Shown here piece after piece: positions 33,798 through 45,959 of a DNA stretch of 64,000 nt; the stretch's first letter is position 1, and each line of letters opens with the position of its first letter. The stretch lies in the NCBI RefSeq assembly GCF_000002985.6, contig NC_003284.9:16678001-16742000 (forward strand), in the 5' to 3' direction. Position numbers and translations under genes: made by a program. A model generated the notes under the pieces. That model ran no database searches and had not been told where the DNA came from. It saw only the letters and a list, made by a program, of their open reading frames with translations. Source of the DNA: Caenorhabditis elegans (lineage: Eukaryota; Nematoda; Chromadorea; Rhabditida; Rhabditidae).

Positions 33798-36700
33798 ATG
33801 ATCATATCATACCTGGCTCGGATTGTACTCCTGCTCCCCGAGCTCTCATCAGGAGACACTGATCGTCTAGCCGAGATAGCGGCAAATCAGGTGAGCAAAT
33901 CTCTTGATTGGCCTCTTTTTGTGTTTTTGTTTTTATTATTTGTTCAAATGCATGCACATTTGATTAAACAACTATGCATTATAAATTAGGGACACAGGAA
34001 ACTGTCGATATTTTTCGAAATAATTTTTGAATTTTATGGCTTAAAAAAATTCTGAACTCAAAGTGGATTAGAAGTCAAAATACGAGATTTTAAATATCTT
34101 AAATACGTGGATTTCAAATTTTTTGTCGATGAAGTTTTTTTGGCTTCACAAAAATAGAAAACAAAACCCAACAACAACGAACACAACGCTGTAAAAATGA
34201 AAGAATTTTTAAAAAAATCCGGCAGCTCCTGCACCGACAAGCTGAAAAGATGGTGATGTTTGCTAAATCGTGCCCTTTTTAATGCAAATTTTGAAAAAGT
34301 CTCATTATGAAATTTGATTTATCGGTGCATTTTGTGAAAAACCAAAAAAAAATGTTCATAATTCTTCTTTCTTTTATGTTAGAATACCAAGCGTTAAAAG
34401 TAGGATAAGCTAAATTGAACTTAGTCAAGAAAATTTCAGGAGCACTCGATTCAGCTGGATCAAATGCCACCAGACCGAACGTTCCACTACCCAAACATCC
34501 CATCTTCTCAACATGATCGGCGGAGGGAAGGCGGAAAACGTAAAAAGTTCCGAAAAGAGCGACTCGACGAGCCATGCACAGCTATTAATGAAACATTGCG
34601 GAAAAATTTGCTACAGGTATTATATACGTCATTGACGACTATTTTCGGAGGGAAATGGTGGTTATTGAATTGAATTGGATACTTGCTACAAAGTTTAGGT
34701 TTAGGCATGTTCGGTGTTTGAGACGTTGGGACTAAAACTTCTATTTTTCCTGTGCATCCTCTCTAATTCCTGAAACGGAGTTTGTTTTTTTGTATTTTTT
34801 TTTCGCCGAAATTTAATCCTTTATGATGAGTTTTGTTTTTGCGATAGGCTGACAAGCCTTCATAGTAAGTACAAATGATTGGTCGACAAGCCGTGTCACT
34901 CCAATCCATTTGACTATTCTCAGAACCAGAGGCATGAGAAATGTAAACAGCTAAAGAGGGATACAAACATGTATCTATTTTACCTATTGTCTCGCATTTT
35001 TTTACATGTATATTTTTATTGTTTTGCTTTTATTTTCTATTTTCTTGCCGTTTCTTCCTCCCTTCCCTTTCCTACTACTTCTTCACTGGTGTTGAGGGGA
35101 AACCCATTATAATATCTGCGAAAGCGTGTCGGTGAGCCAGTTGCTCCAAAATTGGGTTGGAAAGGGTTAGCAGCTTCACCTTCTTCTTCTTCTTTCTGTG
35201 TTAGAATACGTGAGTTTTTAAGGGAGAGTATAATGATCTGGTCCTGACATCACCGGAAGAGGATATGTTGCAACATACCTCATGGAGCTATTGAGTGAGC
35301 TGAACCTGGAAAAAGAGGAGGAGTACAACGTACTTGAGTGTGCTGCTCCTGTTGCAGAGTAGCTCAAAAATTAAGGGGGGTCGGAAAAAATGATTTTTAT
35401 GCTCTTCCAAACACGCCGACCCATACAAAAACCCTTTTAGCAGGCAGACACTGCGCGGGAATCATTCATTCGCATTTATTATGCACGACCAATGAGGCAT
35501 GATCAGTTCTTTTAGAAAGAGTTAAAAATATGAATAGGGGAAAAAAGTGGCTCAGCACAGGGGTACTGATAAGAAGATACAAAAGCGAAGCATTATTACA
35601 TAGTTCTTGACACCAATCAGAAATAGAAAAACTAAAAAGCCTAGAACCATAGGAAAGTTTCAAAGTTAGGTTAAAGTTAACGTTTCAATCCTTCTATGTA
35701 GATAATTCCCCAAAGAATCGCAAAAAATGTTCTTCCAGACTAAACTTATGAAATTCTTTATTATCTCAATTCCTCCCAAACACCTATTGTTGTGTTTTAG
35801 TCACTAGAATTTGCATTTTTTGCAGTTGGAAAAAACAAATACTAATGAGCCTGATTAGTAGACAGAAATGGGCTCAATAGCGTTTTGTTCAACATTTCCA
35901 AATATCAAATATTCAACTTTCCAAGTTTTTTGATAATTGTGTTAAATTGGCCTTGAGATAGTTTAATGCAATTAATTTAAAATATACTTGTGCATTATGG
36001 AACATTGTATAAATAAATTAAACTTTTTTGTTGACTCCTCTATGTATTTTAACTTAATATTATTATTGATTCTTTTGACTAAAGAGTGTTTTTTTCCTAA
36101 AGTAAGTCTGAACCGAATAAATTAATAAATTGAAAAATATTAGGAAAACCATACAAAAGTGTTATCCAAGACACCATAGCTAGCGCGGTCTGTATTATTA
36201 GCTATTTATAAACGCAACACGAAACAAAAATGAAAATAAAGTAGGCAATTTCAAACATAATTCAAGCCTTATACAATTTGCTAGCTCAATTAGCTCAATG
36301 AGATGCCAGTTGAAATCTGTGAAAGATTTAACAAGTGAATAGAGTGGGGAGAATTAGAGCAAGTGTGGAGGTGCTAAAATGAAAGTGCAAAATCTCAAAA
36401 TCTCAAAATACGTTTGCCGTTCTAAATTTTTAATTGGTTACTTGCTGGCAAATTGAATTTGCTCGGTTGTAGCAGTACATGCAATTTTTTGTCTAGAAAT
36501 CTGGAAATACTTGAATCTTTTGAATTTTCATAGCTGTTCCAGTCCTTTACATTCTTGGACATTCCCATGTTTCCTGCTCAATCCGACAATTATTTCAAAA
36601 TGTTAATCAAATTGAGGATGGATGTTTTTGTTTCCGCCCTCTGCGCGACTGATTAGTTTTGTTTTTTTTTCTCGCTCTCTACAGAGGGAAAAATTGGCGG

Positions 36701-39700
36701 ATTTGATGTCCACAGCCTGTCAGCTCAATGTCTGTTTCATTTTAATTGAATTCTCTTCTCTTTTGTGGCTCTCGGTTGAACATACAAAACTGATGGCAAC
36801 AGGCGAGAGGCAACTGGAGGCGGGCGTCCGGGGTGGGATAACGCTTGGGACAGACATGCGGCGTCACTTCTAATTTTCATGTATTCCATGTGAAGGTTTT
36901 ATTGCCGGCTCAGGAGTCAATCGACTGTGGAATTGGGAAGAAGGGAAAGGAAATTGGAAGGATAGACGGTTGAATGCAAAGAATGGGGAGATAGAAGAGA
37001 ATATTATGGAGGAGAAAAGGAAGTAAGCACTTGATAAATAAGGAACAACAACACTCCAAAAATGGAAAAGAAAAAGAAGTGGAAAAGCGGGAGGTTGATA
37101 GAATTCTGCAGAAAAAACATCAATCTCAAAAGATCAATCAGAAAAAAAAATACAAAACCGGGATTGTGCATTGCTCCAGATGTTTTTCACTACCTGTGAA
37201 GATTTGATTCGAGGTTCAAATTAATCGCATAGATTAACTGGTTCCCATTCTAAAAATAAATATCATTTCCTTATTTGTATTATTTTGAAAGCATTTAGCA
37301 TATTAATGAGTTTATGTTCGTGACAGAGTTATCAATAGCCTGTTAGTCTGTTTTCTTCAAAATTTAAGTTCAACCAGGAAAACGTGAGTGAAATGTTAAG
37401 AGTATTGTAGAAATCTCGACCTGTTGAATGTGCGAGAAAGCATGAAATACAAATTTTGTATAGTCGAATTCTGGACCTTCCTCAAGAAGGTATACTTGGG
37501 CAAAACTTTGCAGTAGCCTCTTTCAGATGGCTCCAATGTTTTTGTAATTTAAATGAAAACTTCAAAAAGCTTGGCCAATTCTTAGTTTTAAGCTAACTTC
37601 TCGACTTTACAACTTCTGAACGGAGAAGAATTTTACTCCGAATGCGGATTTCACTTGAACCCCATATTCGTTATTTTACTGAAAACTTCTATATTTTCCA
37701 GATATCGTTGTCTTGTCTTGCAACTTTCAATTATTGTACTCTTTTCTGCACACACCTCCATCCAAAAAAAAGTGCTGAAAAGAAAAGAACACATATAATC
37801 AGACATACGGCCGCAGTTTCACTTTATTGCGTTTCATTCCATCCACACATTTTCACGTGTTTTTTTTCGGTTGGAAAGCTTATTTTTTCCTTCTCGCTTG
37901 CTTTTTTCTGGCCGCTCATCCGCTCTATTCGCAGCCTCTTTCTCTCTCAACAAACTTATCTAGTCAAAGTGTGAAGCGGGAGAAGGGGAGAAATTTGTAT
38001 GGGAACGACAGTGTTATTTCATTGGAGACAGGAGAGGTGGGGGGAGGGTTACAAGATTTTGGTCTGGTTTAGATTCGAGGCTCCTGGGCTTACAAGATAA
38101 CAACTAGGGCTCTCATGCAGGCGCAAAACGCCTTCCGCGCCCGCCTTGCGGTGACCTCCGCCTCCTAAATAGTGCGGCGCGGAACCCAAAAAGTGACGGC
38201 GGCGGCAAAAAACCGCCGCAAAAAACCTTTCGCACTATGCGGTATAAACAGCAAGATTTTCGACATTGTGTCGATATTTCTTCTCTGCATTGTGTGGTGA
38301 CAATAATATTTTAAATCCAGAACTACTCCTCTTGCTTTAACATATTTACTTTTCAGGTTTAGCCTTCTTTGTTCTGTTTTGAAATGTTTACTCACACACA
38401 AACATCAATCGTCAACTAAAACTTTTAACCAAATTTATAAATAATTAACCAACTTATTGAGTAGGCTTAATGAATACGTCAATCAACTGAGTATATGGAA
38501 AGCTAGCAGTTTTTGGGTCAGAAATCATAGCGTGACGAGTAGTTTTGGTCACTAGTATGAGTTTGAGCGAAAGCGTGAAATAGTCGAAAAATTAAAAATT
38601 TCTATAGTGTTAAGGAAATTTAGAATTGTTGAAAAATTAATTGCATTTCAAATGTTTGAAATTTCAGAACGCTGAAAATAGTTCACTTTGATTATTCTTA
38701 GCTCCTACTCAACAGAATTAGTTCTTCAAAAACTCCCGGAAAAAGTCATAATCCAATTTACACGTAGAATAAAAAACTTTCTCGTTTCTTTGTTGTCCTC
38801 ATCTATCTCTGAACAACCGCCAATATTAATTGGAAGATGTGTACGACCAAAGTATAGACTCTCCTCACATTTTATTCCTTTTGCTCAACACTCCCGAGCA
38901 CCCGTTAATCCGTTGCCTGAGGGGTTTTAGAGTTCTAGAAAAGTGCCAAAATTGGTCATTCAGGAAATAGAAACAATATATGCAAAAACGCGAAACGACG
39001 TGATTTGGATGAACATTAGTGTTTGAAACGGGTTCGAATTTTTTTGTGGGGCTGGAGAGTGCGGAGGGATGAAATAATTAGTGTATTTTTGAAAAAGTTC
39101 AGAGAGCACTTGAACATGATTGTTTTCAGGAACTCTTCGACGACTCGTACGACAAAAATAACCTGCCCAGTGCAAATTCTACAGAGGTAATTTATTTGGA
39201 TTAAGGGGACTTTTTTAAATTTGATTTTTTAATATTTAAAGAATGAACACCGGGAATAGGAAAAGTTGTTACGTTGCTCGAAACAAATATATTTTCCAGA
39301 GCATCCAGAGAACTCACACTTTTATGATTTTGAAAAAATGAATTTCAATACATAAATATACATAGTTTTAAATTTTAAACGTATCACAGCACCGGAAATG
39401 ATTTTTAAGTGATAAAATTGGAAAGTAAATTGTAATTTGTTTTGGAATTTTTTGTTGCTTGACAGAAAGTCGAACTTCATGTTTCAAAAAGAAAAAAACC
39501 GTATTTCTTTATTAGTCTTGCATGCAAGACTAATAGATTATTCGAAAAAATACGGTATTCTAGTTTATTATGAGTGTCAATAAGTTCCGTGTCAAAATTC
39601 ATAATTTTTTTCGTGGCAGAACGTTTTTTTTAACTAATATTTTCTTAAATATTTTTTGTATTATTATATTGTATACTTAATTTATTATAATCCGCACATA

Positions 39701-42473
39701 AGTCTCAAATAAATGTTTAAAAGAAGCGAGATCGGGCAGATGCCTAAAAAAAGTGGCTCCGATCTAGGATACGTGGGGGTGACCAAAACTTTTTAAATGT
39801 ACCTTCAAATGAAAGACCATGTTTGATAACATAAATTCCAAAATTTTCAAAAAAATTTTCTTCCACAAAAAAAAGTTATGAACTTTGACCCGGCACTTAT
39901 TGACAGCCCTAATAATATAGAATTTTAATTACTTCAAAATAAACTAGGTATATATTCAAACTAGGTTTTTGAATACTTTTCACACTATTAAATTTTGTGA
40001 CAACAAATCATTTTTCTTCCAGGTGATTGTCGAACTAACTGTCCAGTCGATCACAGAAATCAGCGAGTTCTCGTCAAGTTTCAAAGCGGACGTCTGGTTC
40101 TCGCAAATCTGGCGTGATCCCCGTTTAGACTTTTCCGATCGCAACTATTGTCTCAAGAACATTTCACTCGCATCGCACAAATTGCCAACTATGTGGTCGC
40201 CGAACGTATGCTTTGTGAATAGCAAAAAAGTGAGGCCTGTGGGTCCAACCGACCCAAATTCTTTTTTCCAATTTTATTAGGACCATGTACGTATTCGAGG
40301 CCGCGCGAGTGGTGTGGACTTTTGGAAACACGCATTCACAAATTGAAAATACGGAATAGGTCGCTTGAAATTGGTTTTTAGAATTTGAAATTTGGAAGGA
40401 TACTGGCAAAAAAGGAGTCCTGTGAAATATTTATAGAAACAGAGCACGGGGTATTTCCGGTTTTTCGTCATAGTTTTTTTTTTGTGTGATAAGGGATTGA
40501 GACTAGTGAGTTTTTGTATGAACTTTTTATATGCTGGAAAAAAACATTTACTGTTTTATTTTTGACAGGGAGAATGTTGCAACTCATTTTTGATTTTCAA
40601 ACAAAACCATGTTATCTTAAACAATTTGAATGAGTTCTTGCTAATAATTTAGTCACAAGAGGCAACGTTAAACATAAAAAACAGTTGATTTCAAAAACCT
40701 TTTTTCCTTAAAATAGAAGTATAAAAATTGCCCTGATGAAATTTCAAAGTCTTATCTTAAAATTAATGGCATAATATTAAGATTAAAATTAAGAATATTT
40801 TGATATCAAATTGTATGACTTTAAACACAAATAACATTTACCTTTAATCTACAACGTTTAATAGCTTGTGATTGTATTAAATAAAACGGTAAACTTTATA
40901 AAATCAACTTTAATAAAATTGTAGAGTATGTACATTATATTTTTTTTGCATTTTGCCGAATTAAAAATTTCCAGGTCGAAATCCACGCGTCACCTTCTCA
41001 AAACATTCTTCTCTTGATATTTCCAAATGGTACGGTATGGCTGAACTTTCGAGTATCACTAACAGGTCCTTGCAAGCTAGACCTTACCTATTTCCCAATG
41101 GATCGACAATCGTGCAATCTCGTTTTTGAGGTGAGCATGAGCATCCCATCCTCTCTGCAAGTGACAGTTGAGATGAATACATAGAACAAGAATGAATTGA
41201 AATGGAAAATAAAGTGAAATGTATATGGAAAAGAGATTGATTTCGTTTTTCCAGAGCTATTCCTACAACACAGCAGAAGTGCGAATTGTGTGGAGGGACT
41301 GGGATGCCGTGACGATACCTGACCCAGATTCCAAGAACCTTCCAGATTTTGAACTAGTAAATATAGAGTAAGTTTAAACTTTGGAAGTTTTTATTGGATA
41401 TATGATTTAGACATATGAATGCAACACTAGTATATACAGCCGGACTTTGGGATCAGCTTGAAGTAAAGTTCACGTTTCGACGATTATACGGGTATTATGT
41501 GCTTCAGGTAAGCACTTAATCTAGCATGATTTAAAAAAATTGTTTTTTCAGGCGTATATGCCGACATATCTATCGGTTTTCATATCATGGATTGCTTTTT
41601 GGATTGACACCAAGGTACAATTGAATTTTTGACATTACAAAATATTGACAATTTCAAAAAAATAGTGTATATAAATAGTGTATATAGAATTGTGAAAATG
41701 AATTGTGAAAATAATTTCAGACCCTTAAAAAAATTTTCAGGCGCTTCCTGCTCGAATAACCCTTGGCGTATCTTCTCTCATGGCTCTTACTTTCCAATTT
41801 GGTAATATTGTGAAAAACCTACCACGTGTCAGTTACGTGAAAGCTCTCGATATCTGGATGTTCGGATGCGTGGGCTTCATTTTCTTATCCCTAGTCGAGG
41901 TATCAATTTTCTTTGCACACTTGATATTTGTAACCCTTTTATTATATTTTTTCCAGCTCGCTGTTGTAGGATTTGCTGACAAATTGGAGGCGAAACGGAG
42001 AAGACATAATAGGTAGGTCTGAGCAAAAAATATTTTCAGACATTTTCTAAAAATAACTTTTAGATGCAAAGAGCAATTGATGATGAGAAGCGATTCAGAG
42101 CAGCAATGGCTTTCAAGGTTGTCCGGGCAACGACCTCAAGTCTCAGAAACCAATTCAGGTTTGATCACCTAAAGTTGTCAAATAATATCATGTTTTCCAG
42201 ATGCTACCCACACGATTCAAATTAACGATGGGAATGGGAACGTGAGGCGGAGAAAAAGTGAAGAAAAACGGCAGAAACTTCTGCTCCAAATGGAAAGCCC
42301 TATGTTTGTTAATGGGGAAAAAATTGACGAGGTAAAAAAGTGATGAAAAAGTCGCTTGGAAATAATAGTCAAATGAATTACAGATCTCAGCAAAGCTGTT
42401 TCCACTTTTATTCACGGCATTCAATATTTTCTACTGGTTCTACTACATTGGCATGTCAGGAGGATTTTTCTAA
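33798..42473 (+). CDS. Cys-loop ligand-gated anion channel subunit, ACC/LGC-46-like
   Basis: Thirteen exons join in phase: 33798-33890, 34440-34616, 39130-39186, 40023-40229, 40975-41130, 41255-41367, 41411-41507, 41552-41614, 41741-41899, 41957-42012, 42064-42158, 42201-42331 and 42384-42473; 497 residues. A TTTCAG acceptor at 33680 marks the 5' side. A short hydrophobic leader ([16 protein letters not shown]) begins the protein. The Cys loop runs from C211 to C225 ([15 protein letters not shown]). M1 is about 301-317; PAR just before M2 ([20 protein letters not shown]) is the anion-channel signature; M3 and a basic M3-M4 loop follow; M4 is [18 protein letters not shown] at the C terminus. 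The M2-M3 text ([20 protein letters not shown]) resembles worm acetylcholine-gated chloride channels of the ACC/LGC-46 group, so a fast inhibitory neurotransmitter receptor is likely; the ligand is inferred. Introns 2 and 3 carry repeats. I do not assign a symbol. Confidence 0.9.
38105..38243. repeat. Truncated GC-rich hAT-like MITE in intron 2 of the channel gene
   Basis: Starts TAGGGCTCTCATG and continues GCGCAAAACGCC, GCGGTGACCTCCGCC, TAGTGCGGCGCGGAACCC and TTCGCACTATGCGG, co-linear with the copies at 13093, 18808 and 26882. The right terminus is missing. Confidence 0.75.
39498..39556. repeat. 59-bp hairpin repeat
   Basis: The ends ACCGTATTT and AAATACGGT are inverted, and the centre is the perfect palindrome TATTAGTCTTGCATGCAAGACTAATA. 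The same unit is expanded at 44524-44674. Lies in intron 3 of the channel gene. Confidence 0.85.
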
Positions 42474-42649
42474 ATAGTCAATGCTACATTTGTCTCTAGA
42501 TCTCTCTTTGAAAACTTTAAAAGTTATCATATTCTATCTTGTGATTTTTGTGTTGTATTTGTGGATTTCATATTGTTCATTGAATACTGAATATTTCTAT
42601 TGACATTAACTTTTCAACGCGGGTAGGTAAGCGAGAAAGCTCGATAAAA

Positions 42650-42655
42650 AATAAA
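42650..42655 (+). promoter_or_regulatory. Polyadenylation signal AATAAA
   Basis: About 180 bases after the TAA of the channel gene; the likely end of its 3' UTR. Confidence 0.6.
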
Positions 42656-42659
42656 GAAA

Positions 42660-44520
42660 TTTTCATGAAACCTTTGATTTATTCATTATACCTTACTTTT
42701 TGACAAGGAAAGTATATCAGTGTATCGTTAGAACTTTTTTAAAGACTTGTTTAGTCTAAAAGCGTTTGAGCTCAAAAGCTCAAAAGCTTTAAACATACTA
42801 TACTGAAAATTCAAATTCAACTACCCCTGGAAATTTCGGGCTGAAACTTTTTCATTATTTTTCCTGTTGGTTTTATAATTTCCCAAACCGCGTTTTTGTG
42901 GCTTTTTGTGGGAAGTCATCGAAAAACCTTTAAAAGTATATAAGATCTTTCATTTCTGCAAAAAAATTCACTGAAAAAATTTAGATTGAAATTTTAGGGT
43001 ATGCGTTTTAACCCCAATGTTCTGCGATAGCAAAATCTTAGTATAGGTTTTGTTCCAAATAAACCACTACAAATGTTGCCAAGGTAGTGTGCAAAACTAA
43101 TAAAAAAATAAATCTACTTTTCGCATTTTCCGAGTACAGGATGGCAATCGAATTTGCTTCAATTTACAGAAATATTTCGGACCACCGTTATAAAAAATTG
43201 TTTCATAGTATGTGTGAGAAGTGTTTATAAGATAATCCATAAAAGCGCATCACAAGAATTCAACTACACAAAGCAAAGTTCGAAAAACCAACGTTCCTTC
43301 AAAAACACCCAAAAAAAAATTTCCGGACATCAAATTTCATGTATTTATAATTTTCGTTACTTTTTGATTTGTAATCTAGATTAGACGATTAAAAACAAAA
43401 TTTAAAAAGAATTTTCAAAAGAGCAACCTCAAGACAATTGTAAAAACATGGCAAATGGTAGAGCGGCCGGCATCACTTGAGTTCACTTCTTACAACTATA
43501 ACTTAGAAATCAGTACTTTCAATTAAAATATCGTAAAATAAGTTAATCCTAAAATAATTGTTCAATGTTTACAATTATTCACTTTGTTCTAACATGTCCA
43601 ACAAGAGAAAGTTACATTTATGCCCGTACATTTAAAAGTTTTTGAAAAAAAATTTGAACAAGATTTAAGTAAAGAACTTATTTTTGAAAATCTGGTTTTC
43701 AAGCTACATTCGATTCAATAAAAATGTCAAATATCTACTCACAAGTCGGTCACTTTCTCTTTTACCATGAACTTAAACAACTTAAACAGTTAAAACAAGA
43801 AGACATAACTACAACCTTTGGGCTATTTGGCTTAACATTTTTTTTTAAATCATGTCAAAGTTTTTATGATACAGTATATATTTTCAGCCTCACATAAGAA
43901 GAAGAACCTAATGAAATAATTTATTTCCTAAAGTTTTATAATTTTTCCCCCAGAAAATCATGATTTTGAGTGACCGAAACGCGTCACTTTCGCCTATTCC
44001 CAAAGAAAAAACTAACTACGGCAACCGTACAAGAGGTTGGCATAGAAAATATTTCTATGGGATGGCGACATTTTTCATTATTATATTGAATGGGCAAAAT
44101 TTGAAATCGCATCAAAACACACAGAACGTTGAAAGAGTAGGTGTTTGGCGGTGGCCGACACCTCGCGGGTTTTGCGCACCGCTGTAGTTTGTGCGAAGAA
44201 GGCGGGGCATTACGATTTTTTTAATGGCGAGGAGGGAGATGTAGTTGTTTCAATAAATGATTCGATATGTTATTTGCAACTTTCTTGAAAATTTTTTTGA
44301 AACGTGAAGTACTAGATTTTTTTGAAATTGTTTTGAAATTTGAATTGTGATCTTAAACCTTCAAACTGTTGCCGGTTGCAAAACCATACGACTATTTCCT
44401 CAAAAATGCGGTATTTCCCATCCATAAAAGCAAGTTTTAAGTAAAAAGTTGTTGCAACAATTGCACTTTTTTCTCGAAAACGTGTTTTGTTCAAAGACTA
44501 GATTGTAAATATTGAAAAAA
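42660..44520. other. Intergenic, no gene supported
   Basis: A 75-codon frame from ATG 43960 lies nine bases after a CCCCCAG acceptor (GNRTRGWHRKYFYG is part of it). It has no donor or partner exon. Nothing else was seen. Confidence 0.35.
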
Positions 44521-44523
44521 AAC

Positions 44524-44674
44524 ACCATATTTCATCTATTAGTTTTGCATGCAAGACTAATTTTCGATTTATCCTTAGGGGTACAAGACTAATAGAGACT
44601 GCAATACTAATAGAGGCTGCGAGACTAATTTTCAATTGGTCCGTAGATGAGCAAGACTAATAAAGTAATACGGT
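44524..44674. repeat. Expanded TAGTCTTGCATGCAAGACTA repeat
   Basis: The ends ACCATATTT and AGTAATACGGT are inverted. TAGTTTTGCATGCAAGACTA is followed by several more AAGACTAAT/GAGACTAAT words, as if the core had been copied in tandem. Same family as 39498-39556 and 3059-3336. Confidence 0.8.
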
Positions 44675-45231
44675 ACTTTTTTTTTTGAATAATATGCGAA
44701 ATTTGTGAAAATAAATAACATGTGATACCTTTTTGGTCGGCACTGTAATTTGACTGTTTTCGCGGGAACAAAAAAGCAACCATAATTTTGCGTACATATA
44801 AAAACTTACTGTAACAATGTTTTCTACCTACATTCCCACTTGGGTAGTACAATTTATCGAAGGGAATGCGTTTTCCTTTGAAGCGCATCAAAATCATTGC
44901 CAAAGTTTTTATAAAACCTTGTGATTGAAAACAGACAAACATTGATTACAATTTTCCAGCCCGTCGATTATAAATTGTTTACTGAAAGCATATCCTATGA
45001 AATCTGAACACCACACGCATTGAATGTTCAACAAAGAAAGCCAGATCCATTCCATTGAAAGGACGTTTCCGGGGAAAATGCTCTCCCCCTTAAAAATTCT
45101 CAATGTTCCACTAAAAGCTGCAAATTTCTGGCTCTGAGCTGTGTGCTCATTTGAATAATCCTCTATTGTAGTTTCGATTTGAATTAAAAACACAAGAAAA
45201 CCCAACACAATGTTTTTATACTTCTTGTTTC

Positions 45232-45726
45232 TCATCCGTAGTTGTCCTTTTTTATGTCGAAACGCAAAAAAGGACGGCACCATGGCAAACTGCTCTCCAT
45301 TTGTCCTGACCGCCTAAAAGTCATGACGGGAGGCTTTTCTCTGCTGTAACGCCGATTCTATGCTAGGATGCTCCCATAAACCACGCGTTCTTCTTTTTGT
45401 GCTTTGTTGGAGTTAACCTTTTTGAAAATTAGCAAATAAAATTTTTACCAAAAAACTTGCATATAACGTTTGAAAATAAATCTGAATAACCATTTTATAC
45501 TTTTATTTCCGTGACATTCCAAATTGATTACAACCCTTGTACCCCCAACTCGAAACGTTTTTTTTTCTAGATCCAACCCACTCCATGGCAACCGGAAACA
45601 CAAATGAACATTTTCAAGGCCTCACTTGACATTTATACTTTTTAGCTGATATTCAAGTCCATCTGCACAAGGACAATGATAAAAGGTAGGTGCCACCAGA
45701 AGGATTATGCTTAAACCAAACATCAT
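45232..45726 (-). CDS. Tentative small secreted protein, two exons, 70 residues
   Basis: Exon 45726-45626 starts MMFGLSIILLVAPTFYHC, a plausible signal peptide, and ends at an AA|GTGAGG donor. Exon 45343-45232 follows a GTTACAG acceptor and restores the frame (phase 2 to 1), reading MTFRRSGQMESSLPWCRPFL then RFDIKKDNYG and TGA. Two dibasic sites (RR and KK) frame a 19-residue segment containing PFLRF, and the chain ends in Gly; such marks occur in neuropeptide precursors, but PFLRF is followed by Asp rather than an amidation Gly. A 124-codon frame from ATG 45283 overlaps exon 2 in another register and is an alternative reading. Support is splice sites and composition only. Confidence 0.35.
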
Positions 45727-45959
45727 GTGCGAAAAAAAGAAGAAAATGTTTGAACTCGAATTTGAGTGACGAGGTGATTTTTCAAAAAGTTCCCTTTGTA
45801 GTTGAAGGTGCATACATAAGCTTCCGGTCAAAAACGTGGTTGTCTTTTTTTTCCGACAAAGGAAAAGTGTACGTACTATTGATCTCTGCTCTAAACGCAT
45901 TCCAACTTGTTTCACAAAGATCAGTTTTTAACGCGCACAGCTGCGTTAACAATTAATTT

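Noticed and set aside
33398..33862. 154-codon plus-strand open frame before the channel gene
   Set aside because: It is a pyrimidine-rich 5' region (runs of Phe, Ser, Leu, Pro) and overlaps the true first channel exon in another frame.
43960..44187. 75-codon frame after a CCCCCAG acceptor
   Set aside because: No donor, no partner exon, and the second half is hydrophobic AT-driven sequence.
44909..45283. 124-codon minus-strand frame from a real ATG
   Set aside because: It could be extended to 44832 only by assuming a 32-base intron, shorter than normal worm introns; no domain was recognised and it conflicts with the tentative secreted protein.
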